Positions 28,789 through 37,755 of a stretch of 64,000 bases of DNA are shown here, piece by piece. Below the pieces are notes generated by a model that did not search any database, was not told where the DNA came from, and was given only the letters and a program-made list of their open reading frames with translations. Made by a program: the position numbers and the translations under genes. Source of the DNA: Lentilitoribacter sp. Alg239-R112 (lineage in GTDB: Bacteria > Pseudomonadota > Alphaproteobacteria > Rhizobiales > Rhizobiaceae); contig NZ_LS999833.1 in NCBI RefSeq assembly GCF_900537175.1, positions 1,860,001 to 1,924,000 of the forward strand, written 5' to 3'. Positions within the stretch are counted from its first letter, which is position 1, and every line of letters starts with the position of its first letter.

Positions 28789-29745
28789 ATGAAAAAAACT
28801 ATTATTGGCGCAGTGGCAGCACTTGCAATGTCATCAACTGCTTTGATGGCGGAAACCGTTAAAATTGGTGCACCTGCTTGGACCGGCGCGCAGGCAATTG
28901 CTCACCTCATTCAGGAAGTTGTAACAAGTAAAATGGGTAGTGAGGCGGAGCTGGTCCCAGGCGACAATGCTGCAATTTTTGCTGCAATGGACGCTGGGAA
29001 AGGTGATATTGATGTCCATCCAGACGTTTGGTTGCCCAACCAAAAAAGCTTCACTGATAAATATGTTGACGGCACAGGTAACGTCGCACTTTCTGAAAAT
29101 GCCTATGAAGGAAAACAGAGCTTTTGTGTTTCAAAAGATTTCTCTGAAAAAAATGGTGTCACATCTATCTTTGATCTAGCACGTCCAGAAATTGCAAAAC
29201 TTATGGATGCTGATGGCAATGGTAAGGGTGAAATATGGGTAGGCGCTCCGGGCTGGGCATCTGCAAATGTCAATCAAGTTAAAGTACGCGACTACGGTCT
29301 ACTGCCGTTCATGGATGCTGTTCGTGCTGATCAGTCGGTTATGACCGCAACAGTTGGCGATTCCATCAAAAAAGGTATTGGTTATGCGTTCTACTGCTAT
29401 TCACCACATGCCATCTGGTTCCAGCACGATGTCGTGAGACTTGAAGAACCTGCTTTTGATGCCGCAAAATATAAGGCTTTACAGCCTTCCGAAGATCCGA
29501 ACTGGTATGAAAATTCAAAAGTCATGACCGAAGATGCTTTGAAACAAGTGCAAATTGCCTATTCAAAATCTTTATCATCACGTTCACCGGCAATCACCGA
29601 ATTGCTCAAAAACATGAAATTGACAAGTGAAGATGTATCCAGTTTTGCTTTTGAAATTGAAGGTGGAAAATCAGCGAGTGACGTTGCCAAAAAATGGGTC
29701 GCGGAAAATTCTGACCGCGTTGATGGCTGGCTTGGGCTAAATTAG
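28789..29745 (+). CDS. Glycine-betaine/proline-type ABC substrate-binding protein
   Basis: A 318-residue periplasmic binding protein of the ProX/OpuAC class. A Sec signal peptide is clear (MKKTIIGAVAALAMSSTALMA|ET). ATG28789 has AAAGGGA upstream; the in-frame extension from 28603 overlaps the hydrolase and is rejected. The mature protein has the OpuAC segments PAWTGAQAIAHL and DIDVHPDVWLPN and several Trp residues typical of cation-pi boxes for quaternary amines. The ligand could be a betaine or another zwitterion. Context with a cysteate-lyase-like enzyme keeps sulfonated amino acids open. A hairpin at 29760-29781 separates it from the ATPase. Confidence 0.85.
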   Translation: MKKTIIGAVAALAMSSTALMAETVKIGAPAWTGAQAIAHLIQEVVTSKMGSEAELVPGDNAAIFAAMDAGKGDIDVHPDVWLPNQKSFTDKYVDGTGNVALSENAYEGKQSFCVSKDFSEKNGVTSIFDLARPEIAKLMDADGNGKGEIWVGAPGWASANVNQVKVRDYGLLPFMDAVRADQSVMTATVGDSIKKGIGYAFYCYSPHAIWFQHDVVRLEEPAFDAAKYKALQPSEDPNWYENSKVMTEDALKQVQIAYSKSLSSRSPAITELLKNMKLTSEDVSSFAFEIEGGKSASDVAKKWVAENSDRVDGWLGLN

Positions 29746-29759
29746 TCCACACTCGACAT

Positions 29760-29781
29760 GGTGCCCACAATGTTGGGCACC
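29760..29781 (+). terminator. Intercistronic hairpin between binding-protein and ATPase genes
   Basis: GGTGCCCA pairs perfectly with TGGGCACC around a 6-nt loop, 14 bp after the binding-protein stop and before the ATPase gene. There is no T-run. It is probably a 3' stabiliser or partial terminator raising binding-protein output. Confidence 0.6.
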
Positions 29782-29813
29782 AATTCCCGTTTATATAACA
29801 CCTCAGGATCGAC

Positions 29814-30875
29814 ATGAAACAGCAAGGCTATTCTATCGAGATATCAGGCGTTTGGAAAATTTTCGGCAAAAATGCCGAAAACGCTCTAAAAGATATCAAG
29901 AATGAAGGATTTACGAAGAAGCAAGTCCTCGAAAAACACGGATGTGTCGTCGGCGTAGCCGATGCGAACATGAGCATCAATCCCGGTGAAATATTCTGTG
30001 TCATGGGCCTTTCCGGTAGTGGGAAGTCAACATTGGTCCGACATATTAATCGCCTTCTTGAACCCACAGCTGGTCAAATTCTCGTCAATGGCGAAGACAT
30101 AATGGCCATGCCCCCTGATCTGTTGCGACAATATCGAAACGAGCACATCTCCATGGTGTTTCAAAACTTTGGATTGATGCCGCATCGTTCTGTTCTGGAT
30201 AACGTCGCTATGCCGCTCGAAATTCGCGGCATTAACAAGAATGAGCGCAATGAAATTGCAGAACGCACCATTGATATGGTTGAATTAACCGGATGGGGAA
30301 ACAAATTTGCCCATGAACTATCAGGCGGGATGCAACAACGGGTAGGCCTTGCAAGAGCACTTGCTGCGGATCCTAAAATATTACTTATGGATGAACCATT
30401 CAGTGCGCTGGATCCACTAATCCGCAGACAATTGCAAAACGAGTTTATGAAGCTCGCCTCTCAAATGAATAAGACAACTGTGTTTATCACACACGATTTA
30501 GATGAGGCCGTTCGGATTGGTGACAGGATTGCAATTATGCGCGATGGCCGCGTCGTTCAAATCGGAACACCGGAAGACATCGTCTTAAACCCAGCAGATG
30601 AATATGTTTCTGATTTCGTTGCCGGAATATCACGATTAAAGGTGGTAAAAGCTCATACTGTCATGCAACCCTTAGCTCAATACGAACAAGATAATGGCAA
30701 GCTCTCAAAATCCAGCCATTCATTCCCACTGGATGCATCGCTCAGTGTGCTGATTGAACATGCCATTGAGCACAAAGAGCCTATGGCAATTACTGACGCA
30801 GATGGAAAGATACAGGGCGTGATTGATCAAAGTGATTTATTACGAACAGTTATTGAAGGTACGGAGACATCATAA
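29814..30875 (+). CDS. Glycine-betaine-type ABC transporter ATP-binding protein (ProV-like)
   Basis: A 353-residue ATPase. Walker A is GLSGSGKST, the signature LSGGMQQRVGLARALAADP, Walker B ILLMDEPFSALD, and the H-loop FITHDLDEA. The C-terminal 85 residues resemble a CBS-type tail, as in ProV/OpuAA, where it can sense ionic strength. It powers the importer formed with the permease that starts at the same base as its stop (TAATG, 1-bp overlap). Confidence 0.9.
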   Translation: MKQQGYSIEISGVWKIFGKNAENALKDIKNEGFTKKQVLEKHGCVVGVADANMSINPGEIFCVMGLSGSGKSTLVRHINRLLEPTAGQILVNGEDIMAMPPDLLRQYRNEHISMVFQNFGLMPHRSVLDNVAMPLEIRGINKNERNEIAERTIDMVELTGWGNKFAHELSGGMQQRVGLARALAADPKILLMDEPFSALDPLIRRQLQNEFMKLASQMNKTTVFITHDLDEAVRIGDRIAIMRDGRVVQIGTPEDIVLNPADEYVSDFVAGISRLKVVKAHTVMQPLAQYEQDNGKLSKSSHSFPLDASLSVLIEHAIEHKEPMAITDADGKIQGVIDQSDLLRTVIEGTETS

Positions 30876-32413
30876 TGGTTATGGATTCAGTGATCGAAGA
30901 CAAAAGCGCACAAGAGCTCGCTGCTGATCGTGCAGAGAACCGCGATGAGTTGCTCCGAGAATTTGTACAAAGTAGTCCGGATTATTACAGCAAAAACTTT
31001 GCTAAAATTGGAGCATCAGCTTCATTTACCTACACCTTCAACTGGATGGCAGCTCTTCTTGGGCCAATCTGGTATGGCATGCGGGGAATTTGGAACTGGG
31101 GCCTACCATTTGTCATTGTAGAAACATTTGCCCTCATTCAGATCGCGCGCGGTACTTTCGGTGATTTAAGCGCAGGTGCACGAGAAAGAATATCGCAAAT
31201 CGAGGGAACTTTAGATTTTCGAAATCAACAGTTGGAAGCCGCGATTAATAAGGGTGCTGACAACGTTGATGTTTTCAAGCGTGCGATTGCTTCATTGGAA
31301 CAAGCCATCGTAGACATTAATACCGAAATACTCGTTGCCGAACAAAATGCCGTCTGGATCGCCCTATTTGGCCTAACATTGCTATTGATCACCAAATTTT
31401 TCGAAGGAATTATTGCGAACGCCGCATTAGAAGGTCGGTTCTCCATCTGGCTTTCTGATCGAACCATAAAAGCTGGTCTAAATCCATTTCGAACGATAAC
31501 TAGCTCCGTTTTTGTGTTACTTATCTTCGCTGTCAGTATCGTTCATTTTGCCTTCCCGGGCATAATGCCTTGGCTTGCGGATTTCCCAACGGACGTGAAT
31601 ATTCGCCTAACTGCAATTAAAGTTGTTGAGCAATTATTCGAGTTTATTCGATCTTCAGGACAATGGTTATTCGATTTTGTAAGCTATGGAATTCGCGTCG
31701 TTCTTGATGGTCTCGAAGTTCTGTTCGTTGAAACGCCATGGCCAGTTATCGCAAGTATCATTATCCTCTTAACATGGCTTTCTGCGGGCATTGCAGGAGC
31801 AGTCGCTTCATCCGCATTCTTAGCGTATATGGGTCTGTTTGGGTTCTGGGAAAAGGCTATGACAACCTTGGCTCTTTTAGGAACAGCAGCATGTATATCC
31901 ATTGCACTTGGTGTGCCATTAGGCCTGTTCTGTGCAAGGCGTCCTAGATTTTATGCAATCATCAGACCCATCATGGATTTCATGCAAACCATGCCGTCAT
32001 TTGTCTTCATGATCCCTGTCATTGCTTTCTTCAGCGTCGGCAAACCTGCTGCGGTCATTACAACAATGATCTTTGGTGGCACCCCGGTTGTCCGTCTTAC
32101 CGTTCTTGGAATGCGGGGTGTGCCAGAGGCTGTTCGGGAGGCCGCAATAGCCTATGGTGCATCCAAATGGTATTTGCTTACTAAGGTCGATTTGCCGCTC
32201 GCAGCACCATCGATCCTAGCTGGCATCAATCAGACCATCATGCTCAGCCTAGCCATGGTTGTTGTTGCCTCATTGATTGGCGCAAAGGGATTGGGCGAAG
32301 ATGTTCTTGAAGCCCTACAATACTCTTCCGTTGGGCAAGGAATATTGGCAGGTTTTGCAATTCTCTTCTGCGCAATGATTTTGAACAGAATTGTTCAAGG
32401 TCAACGCGATTAG
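30875..32413 (+). CDS. Glycine-betaine-type ABC permease with long N-terminal extension
   Basis: A 512-residue membrane protein, longer than typical ProW (about 350). The C-terminal 220 residues are a standard BPD_transp_1 domain with the EAA loop (REAAIAYGASKWYLLTKVDLPLAAPSILAGI). The N-terminal part adds hydrophobic segments at about residues 55-90 and 160-185, separated by a charged heptad-like stretch (about 98-155) that looks like a coiled coil. This insert may be a soluble sensor or assembly domain. It overlaps the ATPase gene by one base and is followed by a strong hairpin. Confidence 0.85.
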   Translation: MVMDSVIEDKSAQELAADRAENRDELLREFVQSSPDYYSKNFAKIGASASFTYTFNWMAALLGPIWYGMRGIWNWGLPFVIVETFALIQIARGTFGDLSAGARERISQIEGTLDFRNQQLEAAINKGADNVDVFKRAIASLEQAIVDINTEILVAEQNAVWIALFGLTLLLITKFFEGIIANAALEGRFSIWLSDRTIKAGLNPFRTITSSVFVLLIFAVSIVHFAFPGIMPWLADFPTDVNIRLTAIKVVEQLFEFIRSSGQWLFDFVSYGIRVVLDGLEVLFVETPWPVIASIIILLTWLSAGIAGAVASSAFLAYMGLFGFWEKAMTTLALLGTAACISIALGVPLGLFCARRPRFYAIIRPIMDFMQTMPSFVFMIPVIAFFSVGKPAAVITTMIFGGTPVVRLTVLGMRGVPEAVREAAIAYGASKWYLLTKVDLPLAAPSILAGINQTIMLSLAMVVVASLIGAKGLGEDVLEALQYSSVGQGILAGFAILFCAMILNRIVQGQRD

Positions 32414-32422
32414 ATCAGCATT

Positions 32423-32475
32423 CAACGCATAGATCTCGAACCTCGATGGTAACGTTGATCTATGCGTTGTTTACA
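32423..32475 (+). terminator. Terminator-like long hairpin after the permease gene
   Basis: CAACGCATAGATC (32423-32435) pairs perfectly with GATCTATGCGTTG (32457-32469) around a 21-nt loop, then TTTAC follows. It lies 10 bp past the permease stop and before the convergent peroxidase gene, so it may serve both strands. Confidence 0.65.
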
Positions 32476-32513
32476 TAGCGCTCTTAGAATTTAACAAACA
32501 TTACATGATTGGA

Positions 32514-33803
32514 TTAATCTAAATCCAGACCACTCGGAACAGCTTTCGGAATCCCAAATGGCGTTGCATCAACTGTTTTACCCGTCAATCCATTGAGAAA
32601 TGCAACCAATTCACCAATTTCATTATCACTCAGATTGATTACGTCTGTATCACGCACATCCGATTGTCGCTTCATTTCCCGATAATCGTCCTGTATCGCG
32701 AAATCTACAGATTGGATCCATGGTGCAGTTGGTAATTTGACCAAAGCTCGCGACCACATCGGGGTTTCTTCCACATGTGCACGAACTATGCCTTCAAGTG
32801 TCGGATAGGCACCATTGTGGCCATAAGGAGCAGTCAACGCAACATTGCGCAACATTGGTGTGCGAAAACGATATGCATCTTCCAACAAATCTGACTTTCC
32901 CATTCGCCCAACATCGCGGGGAATGGGATCAAACCGGCGCGTACGCCCCGGGCCGAATGCGGGCAATTGAAGCGCATGAAACTTCTGATCGCTTAAAAGC
33001 GCTCCAGAATGACAATCCACACAATTTGCCTTACCAAAAAACAAATCCATGCCGCTTTTCTGTTCGGGCGTCAGCGCGAGCTGGTTCCCGCCTAAAAAGT
33101 CATCGTAAGGGCTATCAAAACTTTGCCATTCAGTACCCATGAAAGCCGCCAACGCATTTGCAATATCGACAATAGTAATTTGATCGGCACGCTCTATATG
33201 GTCAAATGCTTGAACAAAAGCTTTGCCATATTCCGGTATGATGCGAACGCGTTTAGCTAGTAACGGCCAGGCTGCATCAATTCGATCATGAACAGCACCG
33301 GCAATTTCATTTTCTTTTGGATTGCCCGCCATTTCAAATTGCGCAACAAGTGGAAAAACAGCTTGGGCGGCCAACAGCGAATTAAACCCCTTAGGCAACC
33401 ATTCCTCCGCAGGACTATCAAAACCATTCTCATAGCGCTCGCTTATACTAAGGCGTCCATCATGAAACATGGTATGGATAGACTTCGCGCCTAAATTCCA
33501 AAGTGCTGGGGCATTTCGAGGGATACGCTTTTTTATGCGATTATCGCCCATCCCCGTTGTCCGTTCAGGACCAAGACCTTTACCGCCCTCACCTACGCCC
33601 AAAGGCAATCCGTCCGCTGTACCAAAATCTGGATGATGACAAGTTGAACAAGCAATATTTCTATTGCCAGATAAGATTTTATCATAGAATAACAACTGGC
33701 CAATTGCGGCTTGCTGACGATCAAATTTTATGAAATCTTGTGAACCTAATTGAGCTGGAACTTCTGCAGTCGCGGAACTAAGAAAACTAACCAGAGCGCC
33801 CAA
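32514..33803 (-). CDS. Di-haem cytochrome c peroxidase / MauG-family protein, start unresolved
   Basis: About 429 residues, periplasmic. Two c-type haem sites are visible: CSTCH near the N-terminus (in NRNIACSTCHHPDFGTADGLPLGVGEGG) and CVDCH in the C-terminal half, each with downstream candidate axial ligands. Members reduce peroxide or oxidise protein tryptophan and amino-acid residues. A hydrophobic leader ending SSATA just precedes the mature part. The open frame continues to 34256, but that portion is antisense to the Sel1 gene. No ATG or GTG lies close to the leader; TTG33803 is the only near candidate and gives a leader with no basic n-region. The true start is therefore uncertain. Confidence 0.75.
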   Translation of the reverse strand: MGALVSFLSSATAEVPAQLGSQDFIKFDRQQAAIGQLLFYDKILSGNRNIACSTCHHPDFGTADGLPLGVGEGGKGLGPERTTGMGDNRIKKRIPRNAPALWNLGAKSIHTMFHDGRLSISERYENGFDSPAEEWLPKGFNSLLAAQAVFPLVAQFEMAGNPKENEIAGAVHDRIDAAWPLLAKRVRIIPEYGKAFVQAFDHIERADQITIVDIANALAAFMGTEWQSFDSPYDDFLGGNQLALTPEQKSGMDLFFGKANCVDCHSGALLSDQKFHALQLPAFGPGRTRRFDPIPRDVGRMGKSDLLEDAYRFRTPMLRNVALTAPYGHNGAYPTLEGIVRAHVEETPMWSRALVKLPTAPWIQSVDFAIQDDYREMKRQSDVRDTDVINLSDNEIGELVAFLNGLTGKTVDATPFGIPKAVPSGLDLD

Positions 33804-33815
33804 CAGGAGACCCGA

Positions 33816-34301
33816 TTGAAAAATAAATTTGCTACATTTGCGTTTGTATCTGCACTTTTTATGAGCCAGCCCGTTTTTGCCGGACTTGAAGAAGGTCGCG
33901 ACTTTATGGAGAAAAACGACTTCAAAGCCGCGATGGAAGAGTTTTTGCCGCTGGCACGCTCCGGCAATGCAGACGCAGAAGAATTGATAGGCGTTTTGTA
34001 TGCGCTGGGCTTGGGCGTTGAACGCGATGATGAGCGGGCGTTTGAATGGTATTTGCGTGCATCTCTTAAAGGGCATCCAGGGGCGCAAAGCGGCATTGGT
34101 TGGTATTATGAAGTCGGTCGCGGCATGCCGGCACCCGACCTTACCCGCGCTTATATGTGGTACGTTCTCTCGGCCATCGGCGGTGATCCTGATGCTGCGA
34201 TATCGCAAGAAGAAGTGGTAAAAAAAATGACCAAGGAACAAATTGATAAAGCCCATATTTTAATCGATGATTACAAAGTTTGGTTATATCCATTTAGATA
34301 A
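33816..34301 (+). CDS. Small secreted Sel1-like repeat protein
   Basis: A 161-residue exported protein. AGGAGA lies just before TTG33816 and gives a perfect Sec signal peptide (KNKFATFAFVSALFMSQPVFA|G). The mature part contains Sel1-type alpha repeats (ARSGNADAEELIGVLYALGLGV, then GHPGAQSGIGWYYEVGRGM) ending in an AYMWYVLSAI segment. Sel1 proteins are protein-protein adaptors. The 5' end lies within a few bases of the divergent peroxidase gene, so the two probably share control. No enzymatic motif is seen. Confidence 0.8.
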   Translation: MKNKFATFAFVSALFMSQPVFAGLEEGRDFMEKNDFKAAMEEFLPLARSGNADAEELIGVLYALGLGVERDDERAFEWYLRASLKGHPGAQSGIGWYYEVGRGMPAPDLTRAYMWYVLSAIGGDPDAAISQEEVVKKMTKEQIDKAHILIDDYKVWLYPFR

Positions 34302-34376
34302 TTCAGTGTATCACTGCGTTATTTAATTTACGCTACTTTATGAAAAGAAAGATACTTTTCGTCAACAAGACGGACG

Positions 34377-34402
34377 AAAAAGCCCCGCGAAAATCGCGAG
34401 GC
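34377..34402 (-). terminator. Rho-independent terminator of the SsuD/TRAP operon
   Basis: On the minus strand GCCTCGCGA pairs with TCGCGGGGC (9 bp, one G-U) around a TTT loop and is followed by TTTTT. It lies about 20 bp beyond the dctP stop. This is the best terminator in the window. Confidence 0.85.
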
Positions 34403-34422
34403 CAGTGTTATGTTTGACCTTC

Positions 34423-35490
34423 TTAGTTGAGGTCTTTCATATTCGCTTCTTTAATTGAAGCTTCTGCATCGGCAACAGCAGATGTTAGCGCATTGAAGAC
34501 TTCTTCGCCGCCTTTTACATTTGTCTTAAACCAGTCATATACTGGTGACGCCGCTGCCTTAAAGGCTGCTTTTTCTTCCGGTGTTGGCACATACAGGTCA
34601 CCACCACCTGCAACAAATGCTTCGTAAGCTGCAATTGATTTACGCTTAGGAGATGCAAACGTTGCTTGCTGAAGAGCAGAGAAACCATCGATAACAACTT
34701 GACGAAGATCTTCAGGCATCGACTTAAATTTGTCGTTGCTCATCCACCAAAGAGCACCCATGTAAGCATGACCATCTAATGTCACGTACTGAAGACCAGC
34801 ATCCGGGAACTTCATGCCCATAATGTCTGTGATACCATTTTTTGAACCTTCAACTACACCAGTTTGGAACGATGTGAAAAGCTCTGGCCACGGGATAGGC
34901 GTAGGCGCAGCACCGAGCGCTTTAACCAACTCCTGAGGAAGATCGGCAACAACTGTGCGGATTTTTAGACCTTCCATGTCAGTAGGTGATTGAACACGAC
35001 GTTTTGTATTCGCAAAATTACGCCAGCCACCAGTATTGCCAACAGTCATCAAACGAATTTTGTCTCCTGAATCAGCTAAAGCCATATCACGCACAGTGCG
35101 TGTGAAATCGCTCTGTAAGACAGCTTCGGCAACACGATCATTTGCCATTAGATATGGCAGATCCAATACTTGAACATATGGGAAGGCACCTGCAGCGCCA
35201 CCAGATGTTGAGATGTATACATCAATCGTACCATCTGCGACACCTTGAAGACATTCAGCACCTTTTGAGCAAAGCTGAGTGCCAATGAAAAGCTCAACAG
35301 AGATTTTGCCGTTTGACGCTGCCTCAACATAGTTCTTGAAAACAACCAGACCATCATAATCTTCGTCATTTTCATTCGAATTTGCAGTCGCGCGGATGTT
35401 AATGTCTGCTGCAAATGACGAGACCGCTGTACCTGCAAAAAGACTCAGACCAAGGGCAGCAGCACCCAAACTGTTTAGAAGTTTATTCAT
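34423..35490 (-). CDS. TRAP transporter solute-binding protein DctP
   Basis: A 355-residue periplasmic binding protein with a Sec signal (MNKLLNSLGAAALGLSLFAGTAVSSFAA|D). ATG35490 has GGAGG 8 nt upstream; the longer frame from 35571 is rejected. DctP segments include GLKIRTVVADLPQELVKALGA, which holds the ligand-binding Arg, and PIPWPELFTSFQTGVVEG. It ends the minus-strand operon of monooxygenase, flavin reductase, DctQ and DctM, and a strong terminator follows. The ligand is presumably an organic acid, perhaps a sulfonate, that the monooxygenase degrades. Confidence 0.9.
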   Translation of the reverse strand: MNKLLNSLGAAALGLSLFAGTAVSSFAADINIRATANSNENDEDYDGLVVFKNYVEAASNGKISVELFIGTQLCSKGAECLQGVADGTIDVYISTSGGAAGAFPYVQVLDLPYLMANDRVAEAVLQSDFTRTVRDMALADSGDKIRLMTVGNTGGWRNFANTKRRVQSPTDMEGLKIRTVVADLPQELVKALGAAPTPIPWPELFTSFQTGVVEGSKNGITDIMGMKFPDAGLQYVTLDGHAYMGALWWMSNDKFKSMPEDLRQVVIDGFSALQQATFASPKRKSIAAYEAFVAGGGDLYVPTPEEKAAFKAAASPVYDWFKTNVKGGEEVFNALTSAVADAEASIKEANMKDLN

Positions 35491-35575
35491 ATTTTTCCTC
35501 CAATTATCAAACCACCATGGTTCGTTATAGTAAACACATATAGCCCCATGAACAGGGATATAATTTTTCAAAAAC

Positions 35576-37102
35576 CTAGAATATGGCCGCTAGCAACGGG
35601 CCCATAAGGTCTGCATCTTTCACAAATCCCAGCCATTTAGGTATTCCCAATGATATAATCGGGAAATATGTAATCAGGAAAATCACGAATACTTCTACAG
35701 CCAGAAAAGGTAGGATTGCGCGTGAAATTGTTTCCACTTTCACGCCTGAAACTGATGATGCAACGAACAATACCAACCCCATAGGCGGGGTGGCTAAACC
35801 AACGGTCAAGTTGACTGACATGATCATCGCAAAATGAACGGGATGAATTCCCATATTAATAAAGATCGGAGCCAGAATAGGCCCCAAAATAATAATTGCC
35901 GGCCCTGCATCCAAAAACATACCAACAATAAACAGAAGGATATTAATCAATAGCAAAAGGAACAGCGGGTCGCTCGTGATTGAAACAATAAACACCGCCA
36001 GATCTTCTGCAGCATGCGACAAGCTGACAACTGTCTTAAATGCCATCGCAGCACCAACCAACAATAGCACAACACCAGATGTAGTTGCAGAACGTACCAA
36101 AACACCTGGTAACTCATTGAATTTGAGTGTGCGCAATACAACTAAGCCAAGGATCGCTGCATAGGCAACCGCAAGCGCAGAAGCTTCCGTTGGCGTCGCT
36201 ATACCGCCCAATATACCACCAAGAATAATAACTGGTGTTAACAGCGGCAGCACAGCTCGTTTTGTAACCGTTCGGAAATCTTGCGACATCATGCGTCGTT
36301 GAATTTGGACCAATACCTCACCCACCAACAGAGCAATAACAAAAGCAAGAGCGGTCGCTCCTCCAGACATCTCGTCACCAAAACTACCAAGTTTCGTTAC
36401 CAACGGATAAAGCACAGCCGCCAGCATTAATCTTGCAAGAATGCGTGCTGCGATATTTTCAATTGGTGAAATAGTGACATTACGCAACACAACGCGTTTG
36501 GCCGCGGGATATTCATAATGATTTGCCATAACGCGTGTGACGATCATTAAACCCAAGCCAACCAAAATCCCTGGAATAATCCCACCAGCGAATAAGGCTG
36601 CAACGGAAACTTCCATGACATATGCATAAATAATCATAATACCTGATGGCGGAATAATCGGGCCAATAACTGACGATGCGGCAGTAATTGCTGCGGAAAA
36701 CTTACGTGTGTATCCTTCTTTTTCCATGGCTGGAATAAGCATGGAACCCAGCGCAGACGTGTCCGCCACTGCTGACCCCGACATTCCGGCAAACAACATG
36801 GAAGACAAGATGTTAACCTGCGCCAAACCGCCGCGCACTGAACCAATAATCGCCTGGCAAAAACCCACCAAACGCTCGGTAATACCACCACGGTTCATCA
36901 GTTCGCCAGCGAGCATAAAGAATGGGATTGCCAGCAATACACCATTGTCCATACCATTAAAAATATTGCGATACATGAGTGCAACATCGCGCTCTTGACC
37001 ATTGAAATATAATAGTAATCCCGGTGCCGCCAACATAGCAAAGAAAACAGGCACACCAACCAGTAGGAACAATAAAAATAGAGGGAGAAACAGTGCTAAC
37101 AT
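35576..37102 (-). CDS. TRAP transporter large permease DctM
   Basis: A 508-residue membrane subunit with about 12-14 predicted helices. DctM signatures include FAGMSGSAVADTSALGSMLIPAMEKEG, SSVIGPIIPPSGIMIIYAYV and the C-terminal ATPPMGLVLFVASSVSG. It is somewhat longer than the other DctM in this window because of an extra hydrophilic loop after about residue 195. It follows dctQ by 2 bp and has GAGGGA before the ATG. Confidence 0.92.
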   Translation of the reverse strand: MLALFLPLFLLFLLVGVPVFFAMLAAPGLLLYFNGQERDVALMYRNIFNGMDNGVLLAIPFFMLAGELMNRGGITERLVGFCQAIIGSVRGGLAQVNILSSMLFAGMSGSAVADTSALGSMLIPAMEKEGYTRKFSAAITAASSVIGPIIPPSGIMIIYAYVMEVSVAALFAGGIIPGILVGLGLMIVTRVMANHYEYPAAKRVVLRNVTISPIENIAARILARLMLAAVLYPLVTKLGSFGDEMSGGATALAFVIALLVGEVLVQIQRRMMSQDFRTVTKRAVLPLLTPVIILGGILGGIATPTEASALAVAYAAILGLVVLRTLKFNELPGVLVRSATTSGVVLLLVGAAMAFKTVVSLSHAAEDLAVFIVSITSDPLFLLLLINILLFIVGMFLDAGPAIIILGPILAPIFINMGIHPVHFAMIMSVNLTVGLATPPMGLVLFVASSVSGVKVETISRAILPFLAVEVFVIFLITYFPIISLGIPKWLGFVKDADLMGPLLAAIF

Positions 37103-37104
37103 GA

Positions 37105-37707
37105 TTACCCCCCTGCCATGATTGCTGGAGCTTGCAGCGTCGGGAACTCTTCCTCAGACCAAAGAAACTGCCCAACTTGGCGTAAGATTAACTCTGCCGA
37201 TACAATCAGCATGACGACAAGTAAAACCGTCATAGCCAAATAAACATAAGCCGTTTTAAACTCGAGACTTGTCCCCAAAAGCTGGTTGATACCGCTATCT
37301 TGTAACAATCGGTTCAAGCCGGATGAATCAAACAACAGCGGGGCAGAGAAATGCGCCCAAGCGTGACTTAACATGACCGCTATCACCATCGTTGCAAGCA
37401 CCAATATTGCAAACATGAGTAGAGCACGGATTTTCCTCGGCATCATGTCCGGCACCATTTCTATGGCTACAAACCCCGCGTAGCGATATGCAGAAGGCGC
37501 AACAAGAGCCATCATCCAGATCATCAGAGCACGTGCTGCTTCTTCTGGCCAAGGAAGCGCATTGTTTAATGCGTACCGGAAAAATATTTGAAGTAGAATA
37601 CAAAAGACCATCAAGACCATCGCGATGCACGCGATGCTTCGACCAAAACTTAGTAGTTTGTCATTTATTCTACTTAAGATAGTCAGTAATACTGATAGTA
37701 GTTTCAA
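37105..37707 (-). CDS. TRAP transporter small permease DctQ
   Basis: A 200-residue small membrane subunit with four predicted helices. The conserved NALPWPEEAARALMIWMMALVAPSAYR loop is present. The start is TTG37707, preceded by GGGAGGG at the right distance, an example where the ribosome-binding site decides a non-ATG start. It couples to DctM and follows the flavin reductase gene after about 50 bp. Confidence 0.88.
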   Translation of the reverse strand: MKLLSVLLTILSRINDKLLSFGRSIACIAMVLMVFCILLQIFFRYALNNALPWPEEAARALMIWMMALVAPSAYRYAGFVAIEMVPDMMPRKIRALLMFAILVLATMVIAVMLSHAWAHFSAPLLFDSSGLNRLLQDSGINQLLGTSLEFKTAYVYLAMTVLLVVMLIVSAELILRQVGQFLWSEEEFPTLQAPAIMAGG

Positions 37708-37755
37708 AATACCCTCCCCAGATTATTTTGAATTCCAGATTATGCTAAATCTCTC

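Noticed and set aside
33804..34256. N-terminal extension of the peroxidase reading frame
   Set aside because: It is antisense to the Sel1-like gene, which has a signal peptide and a good ribosome-binding site; the extension lacks any domain.
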